A stretch of DNA of 64,000 nt, taken from contig JALONN010000012.1 of NCBI GenBank assembly GCA_025454915.1, forward strand, positions 186,001-250,000. The letters run 5' to 3'. A model generated the notes under the pieces. The model was not told the origin of the DNA. It did not search any database and saw only the letters and a program-made list of their open reading frames with translations. The DNA comes from Raineya sp. (lineage in GTDB: Bacteria; Bacteroidota; Bacteroidia; Cytophagales; Thermonemataceae). Positions 18,265 to 27,704 of this stretch are shown here, piece after piece (position 1 is the stretch's first letter; every line of letters starts with the position of its first letter). The translations under genes were made by a program, and so were the position numbers.

Positions 18265-18498
18265 ATGGAATTAAAAACTTACACAAAAAACCAATTAGCT
18301 TTACGCAATGGACAAGATAAACCCGAAATATGGGTTGCTTTTCAGGGATTGATTTATGATGTAACTAAATCAAGACTTTGGAAAAATGGTAAACATTATG
18401 AGCATTGGGCAGGACAAGACCTTACAGAAGAACTCGAAGATGCTCCACACTCCGAAAAAGTTTTTGAAAAATTTGAGGTAGTTGGAAAACTTACTTAA
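18265..18498 (+). CDS. Cytochrome b5-like heme-binding domain protein
   Basis: A stand-alone 77-residue domain of the cytochrome b5 fold. The strand 'PEIWVAFQGLIYDVT' and the following 'GKHYEHWAGQDLTEELEDAPHSE' match the short bacterial b5-like family. H44 or H47 and H62 are the candidate heme ligands. The protein has no signal peptide or membrane anchor, so it should be cytoplasmic, acting in electron transfer or heme/sterol-like ligand binding. The frame is open 42 bases upstream, but that extension lies in the nrdA terminator hairpin, so the ATG at 18265 is chosen. It follows nrdA but is separated from it by a terminator, so no functional link is implied. Confidence 0.8.
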   Translation: MELKTYTKNQLALRNGQDKPEIWVAFQGLIYDVTKSRLWKNGKHYEHWAGQDLTEELEDAPHSEKVFEKFEVVGKLT

Positions 18499-18572
18499 AT
18501 TAAATATAGCAAAATTTTGAAAAAATAGATTTTATAACGTTCTTAGATTATAAAACAAAAATTAACTTTAAT

Positions 18573-19493
18573 ATGAGCAAGCTAAACTTTTTTCAGAAAA
18601 GAGATTTTGGAGAAAATGTGAGTTTTACTTTTCAATTTGTAAAGGAAAATTTTATTCACTATTTCGTAAATATTCTTATACTTAATATACCTATATGGAT
18701 ATTAATTGGTCTAGGTGTATATACATTTGCTGATAAATTTAGTATAGAGTCTTTAAGATTTGGTGGTGTGTCTTCTCTATTTGGTATAATGATTGGCATA
18801 TTTGTACTTGCTATTTTATTTGGTACTTATGCTTCGTCTGTGGGGTATAATTATTATTTGCTCTATATGGAAAAGGGGCATAAAAGGTTTAATTTACAAG
18901 AGTTATTCTCGCGAGCTATTGGTTCAATGATGAGATTACTTGTAGCGAATATCATTTTGTTCGGAATTGCTTTAGGAATCATGATTGTGGTTTCTTTTTT
19001 AATTACTCTTTTGGGAAGATTTGAAGTTATATTAATGTGTCTATTATCTATTGTTGGTGTTTTTTATGGTATTCGGTTAATACTTTTTCAAATAATAGTT
19101 ATCAGAGATAATAAACCTGCAATAGAAGCGATACAAAAGTCTTTCTTTTTGATAAAAGATAACTGGTGGCAAACTTTTGGTATATTAATTGTTTTTATTG
19201 TAATAGGTTTTATAATTAGTTGGATAGTACAATCTATTATGGGAATATTTGCAACAGAGGTAATTACACCTCAAGATTTGTTAGGAGGAAACTTTAATAT
19301 GACAATAGGAACAATAGTTATATATATCATTACTAATATTATTACATCTACATTGTCAGGAATGTTTTCTACAACAGCTGTTTTTGCTCAGTATGGGAGT
19401 TTAGTTGAGGAGAAAGAAGGGGTACATTTGAAACAAAACATAAATAAATTTGGTACAGTACCTGATAATGAAAAAGAAGAAGAGGATTTTTAA
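18573..19493 (+). CDS. Polytopic membrane protein of unknown function
   Basis: A 306-residue inner-membrane protein with about six hydrophobic segments (near 30-50, 65-90, 125-150, 155-178, 205-235 and 250-275). Its amphipathic N-terminus ('FQKRDFGENVSFTFQFVKENF') and 'IVIRDNKPAIEAIQKSFFLIKDNWWQTFGIL' segment resemble the membrane region of the glycerophosphodiesterase-associated or 'DUF975/YciC-like' proteins of Bacteroidota. The C-terminal tail is cytoplasmic and Glu-rich. The gene is followed at a 52-base distance by moxR and then the sensor kinase, an order often seen near aerotolerance-type clusters, but no other such gene follows. Function unknown. Confidence 0.7.
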   Translation: MSKLNFFQKRDFGENVSFTFQFVKENFIHYFVNILILNIPIWILIGLGVYTFADKFSIESLRFGGVSSLFGIMIGIFVLAILFGTYASSVGYNYYLLYMEKGHKRFNLQELFSRAIGSMMRLLVANIILFGIALGIMIVVSFLITLLGRFEVILMCLLSIVGVFYGIRLILFQIIVIRDNKPAIEAIQKSFFLIKDNWWQTFGILIVFIVIGFIISWIVQSIMGIFATEVITPQDLLGGNFNMTIGTIVIYIITNIITSTLSGMFSTTAVFAQYGSLVEEKEGVHLKQNINKFGTVPDNEKEEEDF

Positions 19494-19545
19494 TAAAAAA
19501 TAAAATAGATAACTATACTTATACGTTTTGAAATAAAATATATTC

Positions 19546-20511
19546 ATGCAACCATTTCAATCAGATGTAGAAGCAGCAGATGCCATAGCATCATCATATC
19601 AAAAGCTGCGTAGTGAAATATCAAAAGTTATTATAGGACAAGATGAGACAGTTCGTTTGTTGCTTACTTCTATTTTCTCTCAAGGACATTGTTTACTCGT
19701 AGGTGTACCAGGTCTTGCTAAAACGTTACTTGTACAAACATTAGCGTCAGTATTAGATTTAAGTTTTAATAGAATTCAGTTTACGCCGGATTTGATGCCA
19801 TCAGATATTACAGGCTCTGAAACATTGGACAAAGATCGTAATTTTCAGTTTGTGCAAGGTCCTATTTTTGCAAATATAATCTTGGCTGATGAAATCAACC
19901 GTACACCTCCAAAAACGCAGGCTGCTTTGCTGGAGTCCATGCAGGAGTATGCTGTAACCATCGCAGGGAAGAAGTATATATTACCGAAACCATTTTTTGT
20001 ACTTGCAACACAAAACCCAATCGAGCAGGAGGGTACTTATCCTCTGCCAGAAGCTCAGTTAGACCGTTTTATGTTTAATGTACAATTAGGTTATCCTTCA
20101 TATATGGATGAGGTACAAGTAGTGAAAAATACAACATCAGGACAAACAGTAAATCTCCAGAAAATTATAGATGGAGAAATGCTTTTGTACTTCCAACAGT
20201 TGATACGTAAGGTGATTGTAGCAGATAATGTGATTGAATATGCTGTAAAATTAGTTCATAAAACAAGACCCAATACTGAAAATGCTTCTAAAGAAGCAAA
20301 CCAGTATTTAGAATGGGGGGCAGGACCGAGGGCTTCACAATACCTCATTATTGGAGCAAAATGCAATGCTCTATTAAATGGAAAATATTCCCCAGATATT
20401 GAAGATGTAAAGGCTGTAGCTGTTCCTATTCTCAGACACCGTATTGTACGTAACTTCAAGGCTGAGGCAGAAGGGGTCAGTATAGAAAATATTATTCAAG
20501 CTATTCTATAA
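19546..20511 (+). CDS. MoxR family AAA+ ATPase
   Basis: A 321-residue cytoplasmic chaperone-type AAA+ ATPase. Walker A is 'GVPGLAKT' (about residues 49-56), Walker B 'ILADEINRTPPKTQAALLESM', and the sensor region 'ATQNPIEQEGTYPLPEAQLDRFMFN' is the MoxR signature. The C-terminal lid helices ('VKAVAVPILRHRIVRNF') are complete. MoxR proteins assist folding or metal insertion into partner complexes, often with von Willebrand A domain proteins; no such partner is adjacent here. It sits between a membrane protein and the kinase, with a hairpin at 20533-20549 downstream. No symbol is given because several MoxR subfamilies exist. Confidence 0.9.
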   Translation: MQPFQSDVEAADAIASSYQKLRSEISKVIIGQDETVRLLLTSIFSQGHCLLVGVPGLAKTLLVQTLASVLDLSFNRIQFTPDLMPSDITGSETLDKDRNFQFVQGPIFANIILADEINRTPPKTQAALLESMQEYAVTIAGKKYILPKPFFVLATQNPIEQEGTYPLPEAQLDRFMFNVQLGYPSYMDEVQVVKNTTSGQTVNLQKIIDGEMLLYFQQLIRKVIVADNVIEYAVKLVHKTRPNTENASKEANQYLEWGAGPRASQYLIIGAKCNALLNGKYSPDIEDVKAVAVPILRHRIVRNFKAEAEGVSIENIIQAIL

Positions 20512-20532
20512 TATTCAAAAAAACTTTATTTT

Positions 20533-20549
20533 GGTGAATTATATTCACC
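20533..20549 (+). promoter_or_regulatory. Palindrome between moxR and the kinase gene
   Basis: GGTGAAT / ATTCACC with a three-base centre (7-base arms), 22 bases after the MoxR stop and 20 before the kinase ATG. It could be a short hairpin or an operator. There is no T run after it, so a terminator is less likely. Confidence 0.35.
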
Positions 20550-20568
20550 TTAATCTTACGAAAAGCCA

Positions 20569-23500
20569 ATGTTTGCTCTCATCAAAAATCTGAAATTATA
20601 CCATTTGCAGTTTTTGTTGGGGGCACTTTTTTTTGCAATACTCACTTGGATAGCTGTAAATTTTCATCAGAAAAAACCTTTAATAGCTATTAATGAGAAA
20701 TATAGAGCTATTATACAGCAAAGTATCATAGAAGAAATCAAGATATTGGAGCAAGAAGGCAGAGAGGTAGAGCAGTTTTTCCAAGAAGGCAATGCTATGA
20801 GTTTAGTTGAACTCAAAAGAAAGCATATTTATCCATGTGTGGTTTTCAATAATGAAAAGCTTGTTTTTTGGTCTGATTTTCGATTTATTCCTGAGTACAA
20901 CCTGATAGCAGGCAAATATGAAATACAATTCCTTGAGCTTAAAAATGGAATGTATTTGGTTCATAGGCAGTATTTTAAAACAGCAGAAAGTAATAGTATA
21001 GAAATATATACTTACTTGCCTATTTTCAGCCGATTTAATATAGAAAATACATATTTACAAGCTGCTTATAATCAGATGATAGTTCCTTCTGAAAAGATAA
21101 CACTAAGCAGTAAACCCTCTAAAACCAATATATTTTCAAATAAAGGGAATTTCTTATTTTCTTTGTCCTATAACTCAAATAAAGAAGTTGATAGTGCCGA
21201 ATGGTTTGTCTTGAGTTTATTGGGAGGGATATTTACAGCAAGTTTATTATTTGTATTCTTATGGAAGTGGCGTACATATTTTATTAAAAAACGTTTATAC
21301 GAAGTCAGTTGGCTAGGTTTTTTAGTTTTTTTTGCTACTCTCAGATGGGTAATGCTTTATAACCAAATTCCATTTGGCTTTTTTGAGTGGGAATTATTTA
21401 ACCCCAAATTGTATGCGTCATCTTTTTGGTCACCTTCGTTGGGAGATTTGGCACTGAATCTGATATGTATATTTTGGTTATTACATCAAATACAAAACCA
21501 TTATCCTCGTACATATTTATTTCAAAAAACAAGAACGATTAATAAAGTAGTAATTTTTATGATTACTATTATTTTAGTATTGATTAGCTATATCATTTTC
21601 TATAAAATATTTTGGATATTTAGTTCTATTTTTACAGATTCTCAGTTGATATTAGATATATCACAAAATATTAATTTTTCGCTGGCTCATTGGTTAGCAT
21701 ATCTGATATTTGTGATGTTATTTGTAATCTACTTTTTCTCTAATCACCTGATAGGTAGAATTTTGATAAAGGTTGTAGATAATCGCTATATTTTATTTGT
21801 TACAGCTTTTGGGTTTTCAACATTGGTTCATATTATCTGGATATATACCAATAAAGAGTTTCATCCTCTTCTTAGTTTTATTAATGGAGTTTATATTCTT
21901 TTATTGTACTATTTCTCTTTCCCCAAATACCTGTATCAGTTTAAATACTCTTCTACATTATACTTATTTTTAGCAAGTTTATTTTGTGCTATTTCTGGTG
22001 CATATGCCATGATTTATTTTGGTGGAAGGACACAAGATGTACAGATGCGAAAATACGCTGAAAATATGCTTGAGGAACGAGATTTCTCTGCTGAATATAG
22101 CTTAGATAATATCAGTGATGATATTCGATTGGATGCAGGTATAAAAGAATACCTTCGAAGTCCTTTTTTAGAAAAATCTTTGATTAGGAAGAAAATTCAA
22201 AAGACATATTTGAAAAACGACTTCCCTGATTATCAAGTTAATATATATGCATTTGATGCATTTGGATATTCATTACAACCTCAAGTCAACAACCAAACAT
22301 ACCAAGAATGGGTAAGTACTTATCAGAAACCAGAATTTAAAACAGATAAAACAGACAGGTTTTTTATCAATGAGACCCAAGCTATTGAGCAGAAAGTTGA
22401 TATCAATTTACTGAGAATGTATTTAAACTTTGTGGAAATCAGAAGGGATACCAATATGCTTGGATATGTGATTTTGGAACTAAAAAAGAAGAAAAATGAG
22501 CCTTTTAAAGTATATCCAGAACTTTTACAAAACGAACGTTTTAAAGAACCTGAGGAGTTTAGAAACTTCTCTTATGCAATCTATAATGATGAAAAGCTGA
22601 TTTATGCTTATGGAAATTTTAATTTTGAGAAAGCTTTTAAGAAGAGTCTGTTTAATATAAAAGCTTTATATAATGAAGGATATGTTCATCAGGGATTTAA
22701 GCATTTGAGTGTAAAAGGTGAAAAAGGACGTACAATCGTGGTATCTGTGCCTGTATATGCTTTTAAAAATATCTTTGCGAATTTTTCCTTCTTGTTTTTA
22801 TTACTTATACTAATAGTTACACAAGTTCTATTATTCTATGGATTAATTAATTACACAAAAAAAATAAAAATAACTTTTACAACACGTATTCAGCTATTTT
22901 TGAATACAGCGTTTTTCTTACCACTGGCAGTAGTAAGTATTACGACACTCAGTATTATCAGTTCTTCTTATGATAAAGACCTCAATAATTCATTTGTCCA
23001 GAAGGCTGAAAATGCAACACGAAGCCTTGTAAATATCGTTCAGCAGTATAAAAAAGAACTCATAGAGAAAGATGAACTGCTCAAAGATATAGAGGCTATA
23101 GCTGGCTATGCTCAATCAGATATTAATCTTTTTGATGTATCGGGCAGGCTAATTGCCTCCAGTCAGTCAGGTATTTATGATAACGAATTAATTTCTAAAT
23201 ATATCAATCCAGAGGTTTTATGGAAAATCGTGGATCAAAAGGAAAGAAGTGTGATGCTTTTGGAATCTGTGGGAACTTTGGGGTATAAGTCAGTATATTT
23301 AGCCATTCGTTCTTATGAAGATAATCAGTTACTAGCAATTCTGAGTATTCCATTTTTTGATGCAGAAGACGAAAGACAACGTAAAATAGCAGTCGTTCTT
23401 ACAACAATCATCAATATTTTTACAATCGTATTCATTATTTTTATTGTAATATCATATTTTGCTTCTAATATTCTGACAGAACCTCTTACACTGATTACTC

Positions 23501-24309
23501 AGAAAATAAGAAAGACAACACTTTATGCTTATAATGAGCCTCTTCAATGGGATTCAGATGATGAGATTGGGCTTATGATTAATGAATATAACAAGATGCT
23601 TGTTAAATTGGAACAAAGCAAGGAAGCACTGGCTCAAACCGAAAAAGAATCTGCTTGGCGAGAAATGGCAAAACAAGTGGCTCATGAAATCAAGAATCCA
23701 CTAACCCCAATGAAACTTACCCTGCAACATTTACAAATGCGTATTGAAAGGGAAAATCCTGATTTGCAAAAACTTACATCGAAACCTTTTGAAACACTTT
23801 TGGCTCAAATAGATTTGTTAAGTGATATAGCCACTTCATTTTCAAATTTTGCGAAAATGACAACCCCTAAAAATGAAATATTTGATGTATCGGAAACTTT
23901 AAGACAAACACTTCAACTTTATGAAAGTGATGAGAAAGTTCATTTGATACGTATTTTAGAGAAAGGTAAATTTCAGGTACAGGGAGACAAGCAACTAATG
24001 ACGCAAATTTTCACCAATATCATTTTGAATGCAATTCAGGCTGTGCCTTCAGGCAGAGAGGCTGAGATTTGTGTAAGTTTGTACCGAGAGAGTGGCTTTG
24101 TACATATTGAAATCAGAGATAATGGTTTAGGTATTCCAAAAGAAGTACAAAATAAAGTATTCTTGCCTAATTTTAGCACCAAGTTTACGGGGTCAGGAAT
24201 AGGACTGGCTTTGGCTAAACGTGGTATAGAGCATGTTGGAGGAAGAATCTGGTTTGAAACCAAAGAAAATGAAGGAACCTGTTTCTTTATAGAATTACCT
24301 CTGGTATAA
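20569..24309 (+). CDS. NtrY-like membrane sensor histidine kinase (1246 residues)
   Basis: A very large integral-membrane sensor kinase. A first membrane segment lies at about 12-30, a multi-helix block from about 215 to 500, and further segments near 740-780 and 945-970. A HAMP-like linker (about 975-1020) leads into a HisKA domain with H1039 in 'VAHEIKNPLTPMKL', the NtrY-type sequence. The ATPase domain shows the N box ('QIFTNIILNAIQAVPSG'), G1 ('DNGLGIPKEV') and G2 ('SGIGLALAKRGIEHVGG'). There is no receiver domain, so it must signal to a separate regulator; NtrX-type response regulators are the usual partner, but none is encoded nearby. The extra-large N-terminal multi-helix region, about 500 residues, has no clear family assignment. 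Its stimulus is unknown; a link to nitrogen control is only by analogy. Confidence 0.88.
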   Translation: MFALIKNLKLYHLQFLLGALFFAILTWIAVNFHQKKPLIAINEKYRAIIQQSIIEEIKILEQEGREVEQFFQEGNAMSLVELKRKHIYPCVVFNNEKLVFWSDFRFIPEYNLIAGKYEIQFLELKNGMYLVHRQYFKTAESNSIEIYTYLPIFSRFNIENTYLQAAYNQMIVPSEKITLSSKPSKTNIFSNKGNFLFSLSYNSNKEVDSAEWFVLSLLGGIFTASLLFVFLWKWRTYFIKKRLYEVSWLGFLVFFATLRWVMLYNQIPFGFFEWELFNPKLYASSFWSPSLGDLALNLICIFWLLHQIQNHYPRTYLFQKTRTINKVVIFMITIILVLISYIIFYKIFWIFSSIFTDSQLILDISQNINFSLAHWLAYLIFVMLFVIYFFSNHLIGRILIKVVDNRYILFVTAFGFSTLVHIIWIYTNKEFHPLLSFINGVYILLLYYFSFPKYLYQFKYSSTLYLFLASLFCAISGAYAMIYFGGRTQDVQMRKYAENMLEERDFSAEYSLDNISDDIRLDAGIKEYLRSPFLEKSLIRKKIQKTYLKNDFPDYQVNIYAFDAFGYSLQPQVNNQTYQEWVSTYQKPEFKTDKTDRFFINETQAIEQKVDINLLRMYLNFVEIRRDTNMLGYVILELKKKKNEPFKVYPELLQNERFKEPEEFRNFSYAIYNDEKLIYAYGNFNFEKAFKKSLFNIKALYNEGYVHQGFKHLSVKGEKGRTIVVSVPVYAFKNIFANFSFLFLLLILIVTQVLLFYGLINYTKKIKITFTTRIQLFLNTAFFLPLAVVSITTLSIISSSYDKDLNNSFVQKAENATRSLVNIVQQYKKELIEKDELLKDIEAIAGYAQSDINLFDVSGRLIASSQSGIYDNELISKYINPEVLWKIVDQKERSVMLLESVGTLGYKSVYLAIRSYEDNQLLAILSIPFFDAEDERQRKIAVVLTTIINIFTIVFIIFIVISYFASNILTEPLTLITQKIRKTTLYAYNEPLQWDSDDEIGLMINEYNKMLVKLEQSKEALAQTEKESAWREMAKQVAHEIKNPLTPMKLTLQHLQMRIERENPDLQKLTSKPFETLLAQIDLLSDIATSFSNFAKMTTPKNEIFDVSETLRQTLQLYESDEKVHLIRILEKGKFQVQGDKQLMTQIFTNIILNAIQAVPSGREAEICVSLYRESGFVHIEIRDNGLGIPKEVQNKVFLPNFSTKFTGSGIGLALAKRGIEHVGGRIWFETKENEGTCFFIELPLV

Positions 24310-24332
24310 TAAAACTCATCTTTTTAATTTTT

Positions 24333-24393
24333 ATTTGCAACATTATTGCATTTGTGGATATGCTCATTATATTTGCAACATTATTGCATTTTG
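24333..24393 (+). promoter_or_regulatory. Two operator copies over the receptor-operon promoter
   Basis: The 20-base block ATTTGCAACATTATTGCATT occurs twice, at 24333 and 24371, with a 38-base offset (about 3.6 helical turns). Each contains the semi-palindrome TTGCAACATTATTGCA, whose ends TTGCA / TTGCA and TGCAA / TTGCA pair as a repressor dimer site. A full promoter runs between and through them: TTG at 24346-24348 inside copy 1, a 19-base spacer, and TATATTTG at 24368-24375 overlapping copy 2. This is the layout expected for repression by a dimeric metal-sensing regulator of the Fur/Zur type, but the regulator identity is an inference. Confidence 0.7.
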
Positions 24394-24410
24394 TTTTAAA
24401 TTTTAAAAAT

Positions 24411-26912
24411 ATGTCTTTTCAAAAAATTATCATCTCATTATTCTTTTCTCTTTTTCTTAATAGTATCTACGGACAAAACACTTTCTCTGGAAAAATAAAA
24501 GATGAATCCAATATCCCTGTAATAAGTGCCATAGTCAAACTTGTTTCTGAATCTGAAACGAAAACAGTTTTAAGTGATTTAAATGGATATTTTGAATTCA
24601 AGGAGTTTAATGCTGAAAAATATAAATTGATCATTAGTTCTATAGGGTATGAAAACTATGAGCAAGAAATTTCTATTTCAGAAGCAAATCAGACTATTAC
24701 CATTACACTTAAAGTATCTGAAACAGCTTTACAAGGTATAGAAGTGATAGGACGTACACGTAAAGACTATAACAGTGATTATAGCTTTTCAGCTACAAAA
24801 ACTGCTATCAAAAATAAAGAATTACCACAGTCTATTAGCACTATTACCAAAGAGTTGATAGCTGATCGTCAGGCATTTCAACTGGCAGATGCAGTAAAAA
24901 TAGCGAGTGGTGTTACCCCCTCAAGTTTTTATAATCAATATGCAATCAGAGGTATTAGCCAAAATGAAGAAGGGCAGATTATCAATGGAATGCGTACACG
25001 TCAATTTTATTTTTTACAACCCTTAACAACTAACATTGAACGTGTAGAGGTTCTCAAAGGACCAGCCTCTGTTACTTTTTCAAGTGTTGATCCAGGAGGA
25101 AGTATCAATATGGTAACAAAAAAGCCTTTGGCAGAAAATCGTAAAGAGGTGAGCCTGAGTGGAGGTAATTTCAGTACCATGAGAGGAACATTAGATTTTA
25201 CGGGACCTTTAAATGAATCAAAAACATTGCTTTATCGTATCAATGGAGCTTATCAAGAAGCACGTTCGTATAGAGATTTAATAGGAAATAAATCATTGTT
25301 GATTTCACCATCATTGAGCTATATTCCTAATGATAAAACGTCTATTAATACAGAATTGATTCTCAGTAATATGCAAGGAAATCTTGACCGTGGTCAGCCT
25401 ATTTTTGGGGCAATAGCTGGGCAGACCAATTTGAATAGTACACCTATTAGTTTAAATCTAGGAGCTGCCAATGATTTTTTTAAGTCTAAAGAAGTCATTT
25501 TAATGGCGAATTTATCTCATAAATTTACCCAAAACATTAGTTTTAATACATCTTACATGAAACAAACCTGGACAGAAGATTTACAAGAGCATCGTACAAC
25601 CAATGCTTTTGCTAAAGATATCACAGGTGCTGATGTAACTAGTTTGGTTTCAATGCAATTTGTACAACGCAAACAGTTTTGGAATACGGATAACTTGAAT
25701 GCCTATTTTAATTTTAATTTTAACATAGGTGAAACAGCTCATAAACTTTTAATAGGCTATGATTTTCAGTATTGGCAAAAACTCAAAGGAGGAGGACAAA
25801 ATGCAGCACGTGGATTTTTGCTTAACGATGGTACGGTAGCAAGTAGTTTTAATGTAGCAAATGCTGCTAATTATCAGACAATTACTGTTGATGGGGTAGT
25901 ACTTCCTAGACCTAATGTGAATTATTTTAATTTGAGTAATCCTAGCTACACTATTCGCAATATCAATGATTATACCATGAATTCCAGAATAGCTGTACCC
26001 TCTGCACTTACTACAACTCATGCAGCATATATACAAGAGCAAATTAAGTATAAAAAATTCTCGGCTCTGCTAAGTTTAAGAAGTGAGTGGTTCAAGGATA
26101 TTACAAACTACAATGCTCCTAATGCAAAATCATTTTCTAATGTAGCACTTATTCCAAGAATAGGGTTGACATATGAGATTAATCAGAATGTTAATGTATA
26201 TGCAACTTATTTGGAAGGGTATCAGCCACAATCGAATACAGTAACATTGATGCCTAGTACGGGTAATTTTTTCTGGACATCTGAATCGGCTGCACAGTTT
26301 AAACCTCTGATTAGTGATTTAAAAGAAATAGGGGCAAAAGCAAATTTAATGGGAGGAAGGTTTACACTCAATACTGCTATTTATGATATTAATCAGAAAA
26401 ATATTTTGATGAATGCCAATGATCCTAACAATCCTGATTTGTTGGTTCAACGTGGAGCAGATCGTAGTCGTGGTTTTGAAGTAGATTTGACGGGATATAT
26501 TTTCTCCAATTGGCAAATTACGGCATCTTATAGCTATATTGATGCTACTATTGTTGCTGATGCTAATGATGCATTGGTAGGTGAACGCAAAGAGAATACT
26601 CCTCGTCATAGTGGTAATATCTGGACACGCTACAATTTTAGTAATACATCTGTTTTGAGAGACTTAGGAGTTGGACTTGGTGTTCAATCACAAGGAAGTC
26701 GTATTCCTTGGTTTACCAGAGCTTTTGAAGTACCAGCATTTACGGTATTGGATGCAGCTATTTATTATACTCCAAGTAAAAGTCGTATGCAACTTTCATG
26801 TAATGTAAACAATATACTTAATCAGACTTATTGGCTTGGAGCTCAAAACTATACTCGTCTTTTTCCAGGAGCACCTCGAAACTTTATTCTAACAGCAACT
26901 TACAAATTCTAA
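24411..26912 (+). CDS. TonB-dependent siderophore/metallophore-type receptor
   Basis: An 833-residue outer-membrane receptor. The signal peptide (1-21) ends NSIYGQ. A carboxypeptidase-like regulatory domain follows (about 22-105), then a plug domain (about 120-250: 'LPQSISTITKELIADRQAF', 'VEVLKGPASVTFSSVDPGGSINMVTKKPL') and a barrel ending 'NFILTATYKF'. The 'GPASVTF...PGGSINMVTK' plug is that of the TonB siderophore (FhuA/FpvA-like) subfamily. The upstream frame to 24354 overlaps the promoter and operator, so the ATG at 24411 is chosen. Downstream genes for a PepSY protein and an ABC system are in the same direction after a 17-base hairpin. It probably carries an iron, zinc or other metal chelate across the outer membrane (inference from the operator and neighbours). 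Confidence 0.88.
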   Translation: MSFQKIIISLFFSLFLNSIYGQNTFSGKIKDESNIPVISAIVKLVSESETKTVLSDLNGYFEFKEFNAEKYKLIISSIGYENYEQEISISEANQTITITLKVSETALQGIEVIGRTRKDYNSDYSFSATKTAIKNKELPQSISTITKELIADRQAFQLADAVKIASGVTPSSFYNQYAIRGISQNEEGQIINGMRTRQFYFLQPLTTNIERVEVLKGPASVTFSSVDPGGSINMVTKKPLAENRKEVSLSGGNFSTMRGTLDFTGPLNESKTLLYRINGAYQEARSYRDLIGNKSLLISPSLSYIPNDKTSINTELILSNMQGNLDRGQPIFGAIAGQTNLNSTPISLNLGAANDFFKSKEVILMANLSHKFTQNISFNTSYMKQTWTEDLQEHRTTNAFAKDITGADVTSLVSMQFVQRKQFWNTDNLNAYFNFNFNIGETAHKLLIGYDFQYWQKLKGGGQNAARGFLLNDGTVASSFNVANAANYQTITVDGVVLPRPNVNYFNLSNPSYTIRNINDYTMNSRIAVPSALTTTHAAYIQEQIKYKKFSALLSLRSEWFKDITNYNAPNAKSFSNVALIPRIGLTYEINQNVNVYATYLEGYQPQSNTVTLMPSTGNFFWTSESAAQFKPLISDLKEIGAKANLMGGRFTLNTAIYDINQKNILMNANDPNNPDLLVQRGADRSRGFEVDLTGYIFSNWQITASYSYIDATIVADANDALVGERKENTPRHSGNIWTRYNFSNTSVLRDLGVGLGVQSQGSRIPWFTRAFEVPAFTVLDAAIYYTPSKSRMQLSCNVNNILNQTYWLGAQNYTRLFPGAPRNFILTATYKF

Positions 26913-26917
26913 ATACT

Positions 26918-26955
26918 TTGAAAACAGAATATTTAAATAAATATTCTGTTTTCAA
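26918..26955 (+). terminator. 17-bp perfect hairpin between receptor and downstream genes
   Basis: TTGAAAACAGAATATTT / AAATATTCTGTTTTCAA with a four-base loop, 5 bases after the receptor stop codon and 10 before the PepSY gene. It can act as a partial terminator or mRNA stabiliser that keeps receptor levels higher than those of the following genes. No separate promoter is seen after it. Confidence 0.75.
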
Positions 26956-26965
26956 TTCTTGATTT

Positions 26966-27700
26966 ATGTGGCAAAGAAAAATCCGAAAATGGCATAGATA
27001 TCTGGGGTTGATTTTAGGTATTCAATTTTTATTCTGGACAATTGGAGGCATTTATTTTAGTTGGACAAATATTAATGAAATAAAAGGAGAACATCTGCTA
27101 AAGCCAGCAACAACAATTTCTTTACAAAATGCTTATTTACCCTTAGATACTGTTTTCAAAAAAGTCCAAAAAAAATATGGTATTTCTCAAATAGAAAGTA
27201 TCCACGTTATTCCATTACCTGATGGAAATTACTATCAATTGACTTATACTAAAAATAATGTAAAAAGAGCTGTCTTGTGTAATACTTATCATGGATTTTT
27301 TAAAGAAGGTATTTCTCAAGAAGAAGCTGTTTGGGTTGCTAATCAGCAACTTAAATACCCAAGTGATGTTTTAGAGGTGAAAAAAATCTTAAGCTCAGCA
27401 GATGATATTGCTTACAGAAAAAAACCTCTGCCCGCTTATGCTATTCGTTATGGTAGTCCTGCCAAAACGACTGTTTTTGTTTCAATAAATTTAGGGACTG
27501 TTCAAGTTTTACGAAGTTCTGAATGGAGGATTTACGATTTTCTTTGGATGCTGCATATCATGGATTTTGAAAACAGAAGTAGTTTTAATAACCTTTTATT
27601 AAGAATATTTTCTGGATTGGGATTACTGACAACGTTTTCAGGAATTTTTTTATATGTATTTACAAATAGATTTTATAGAAAATTGAGAAAAAATAAATAG
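26966..27700 (+). CDS. PepSY-domain membrane protein
   Basis: A 244-residue membrane protein. It opens with 'RKIRKWHRYLGLILGIQFLFWTIGGIYFSW', the start of the PepSY-associated transmembrane family, and has a C-terminal membrane segment (about 210-236). Between lie extracytoplasmic PepSY-type segments ('YGISQIESIHVIPLPDGNYYQLTY', 'ISQEEAVWVANQQLKYPSDV'). Such proteins are commonly beside TonB-dependent siderophore or copper/zinc receptors and some act in iron reduction. It starts 10 bases after the strong hairpin and ends only 4 bases before the next gene, showing a tight operon with the ABC genes. Confidence 0.8.
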   Translation: MWQRKIRKWHRYLGLILGIQFLFWTIGGIYFSWTNINEIKGEHLLKPATTISLQNAYLPLDTVFKKVQKKYGISQIESIHVIPLPDGNYYQLTYTKNNVKRAVLCNTYHGFFKEGISQEEAVWVANQQLKYPSDVLEVKKILSSADDIAYRKKPLPAYAIRYGSPAKTTVFVSINLGTVQVLRSSEWRIYDFLWMLHIMDFENRSSFNNLLLRIFSGLGLLTTFSGIFLYVFTNRFYRKLRKNK

Positions 27701-27704
27701 TTGT

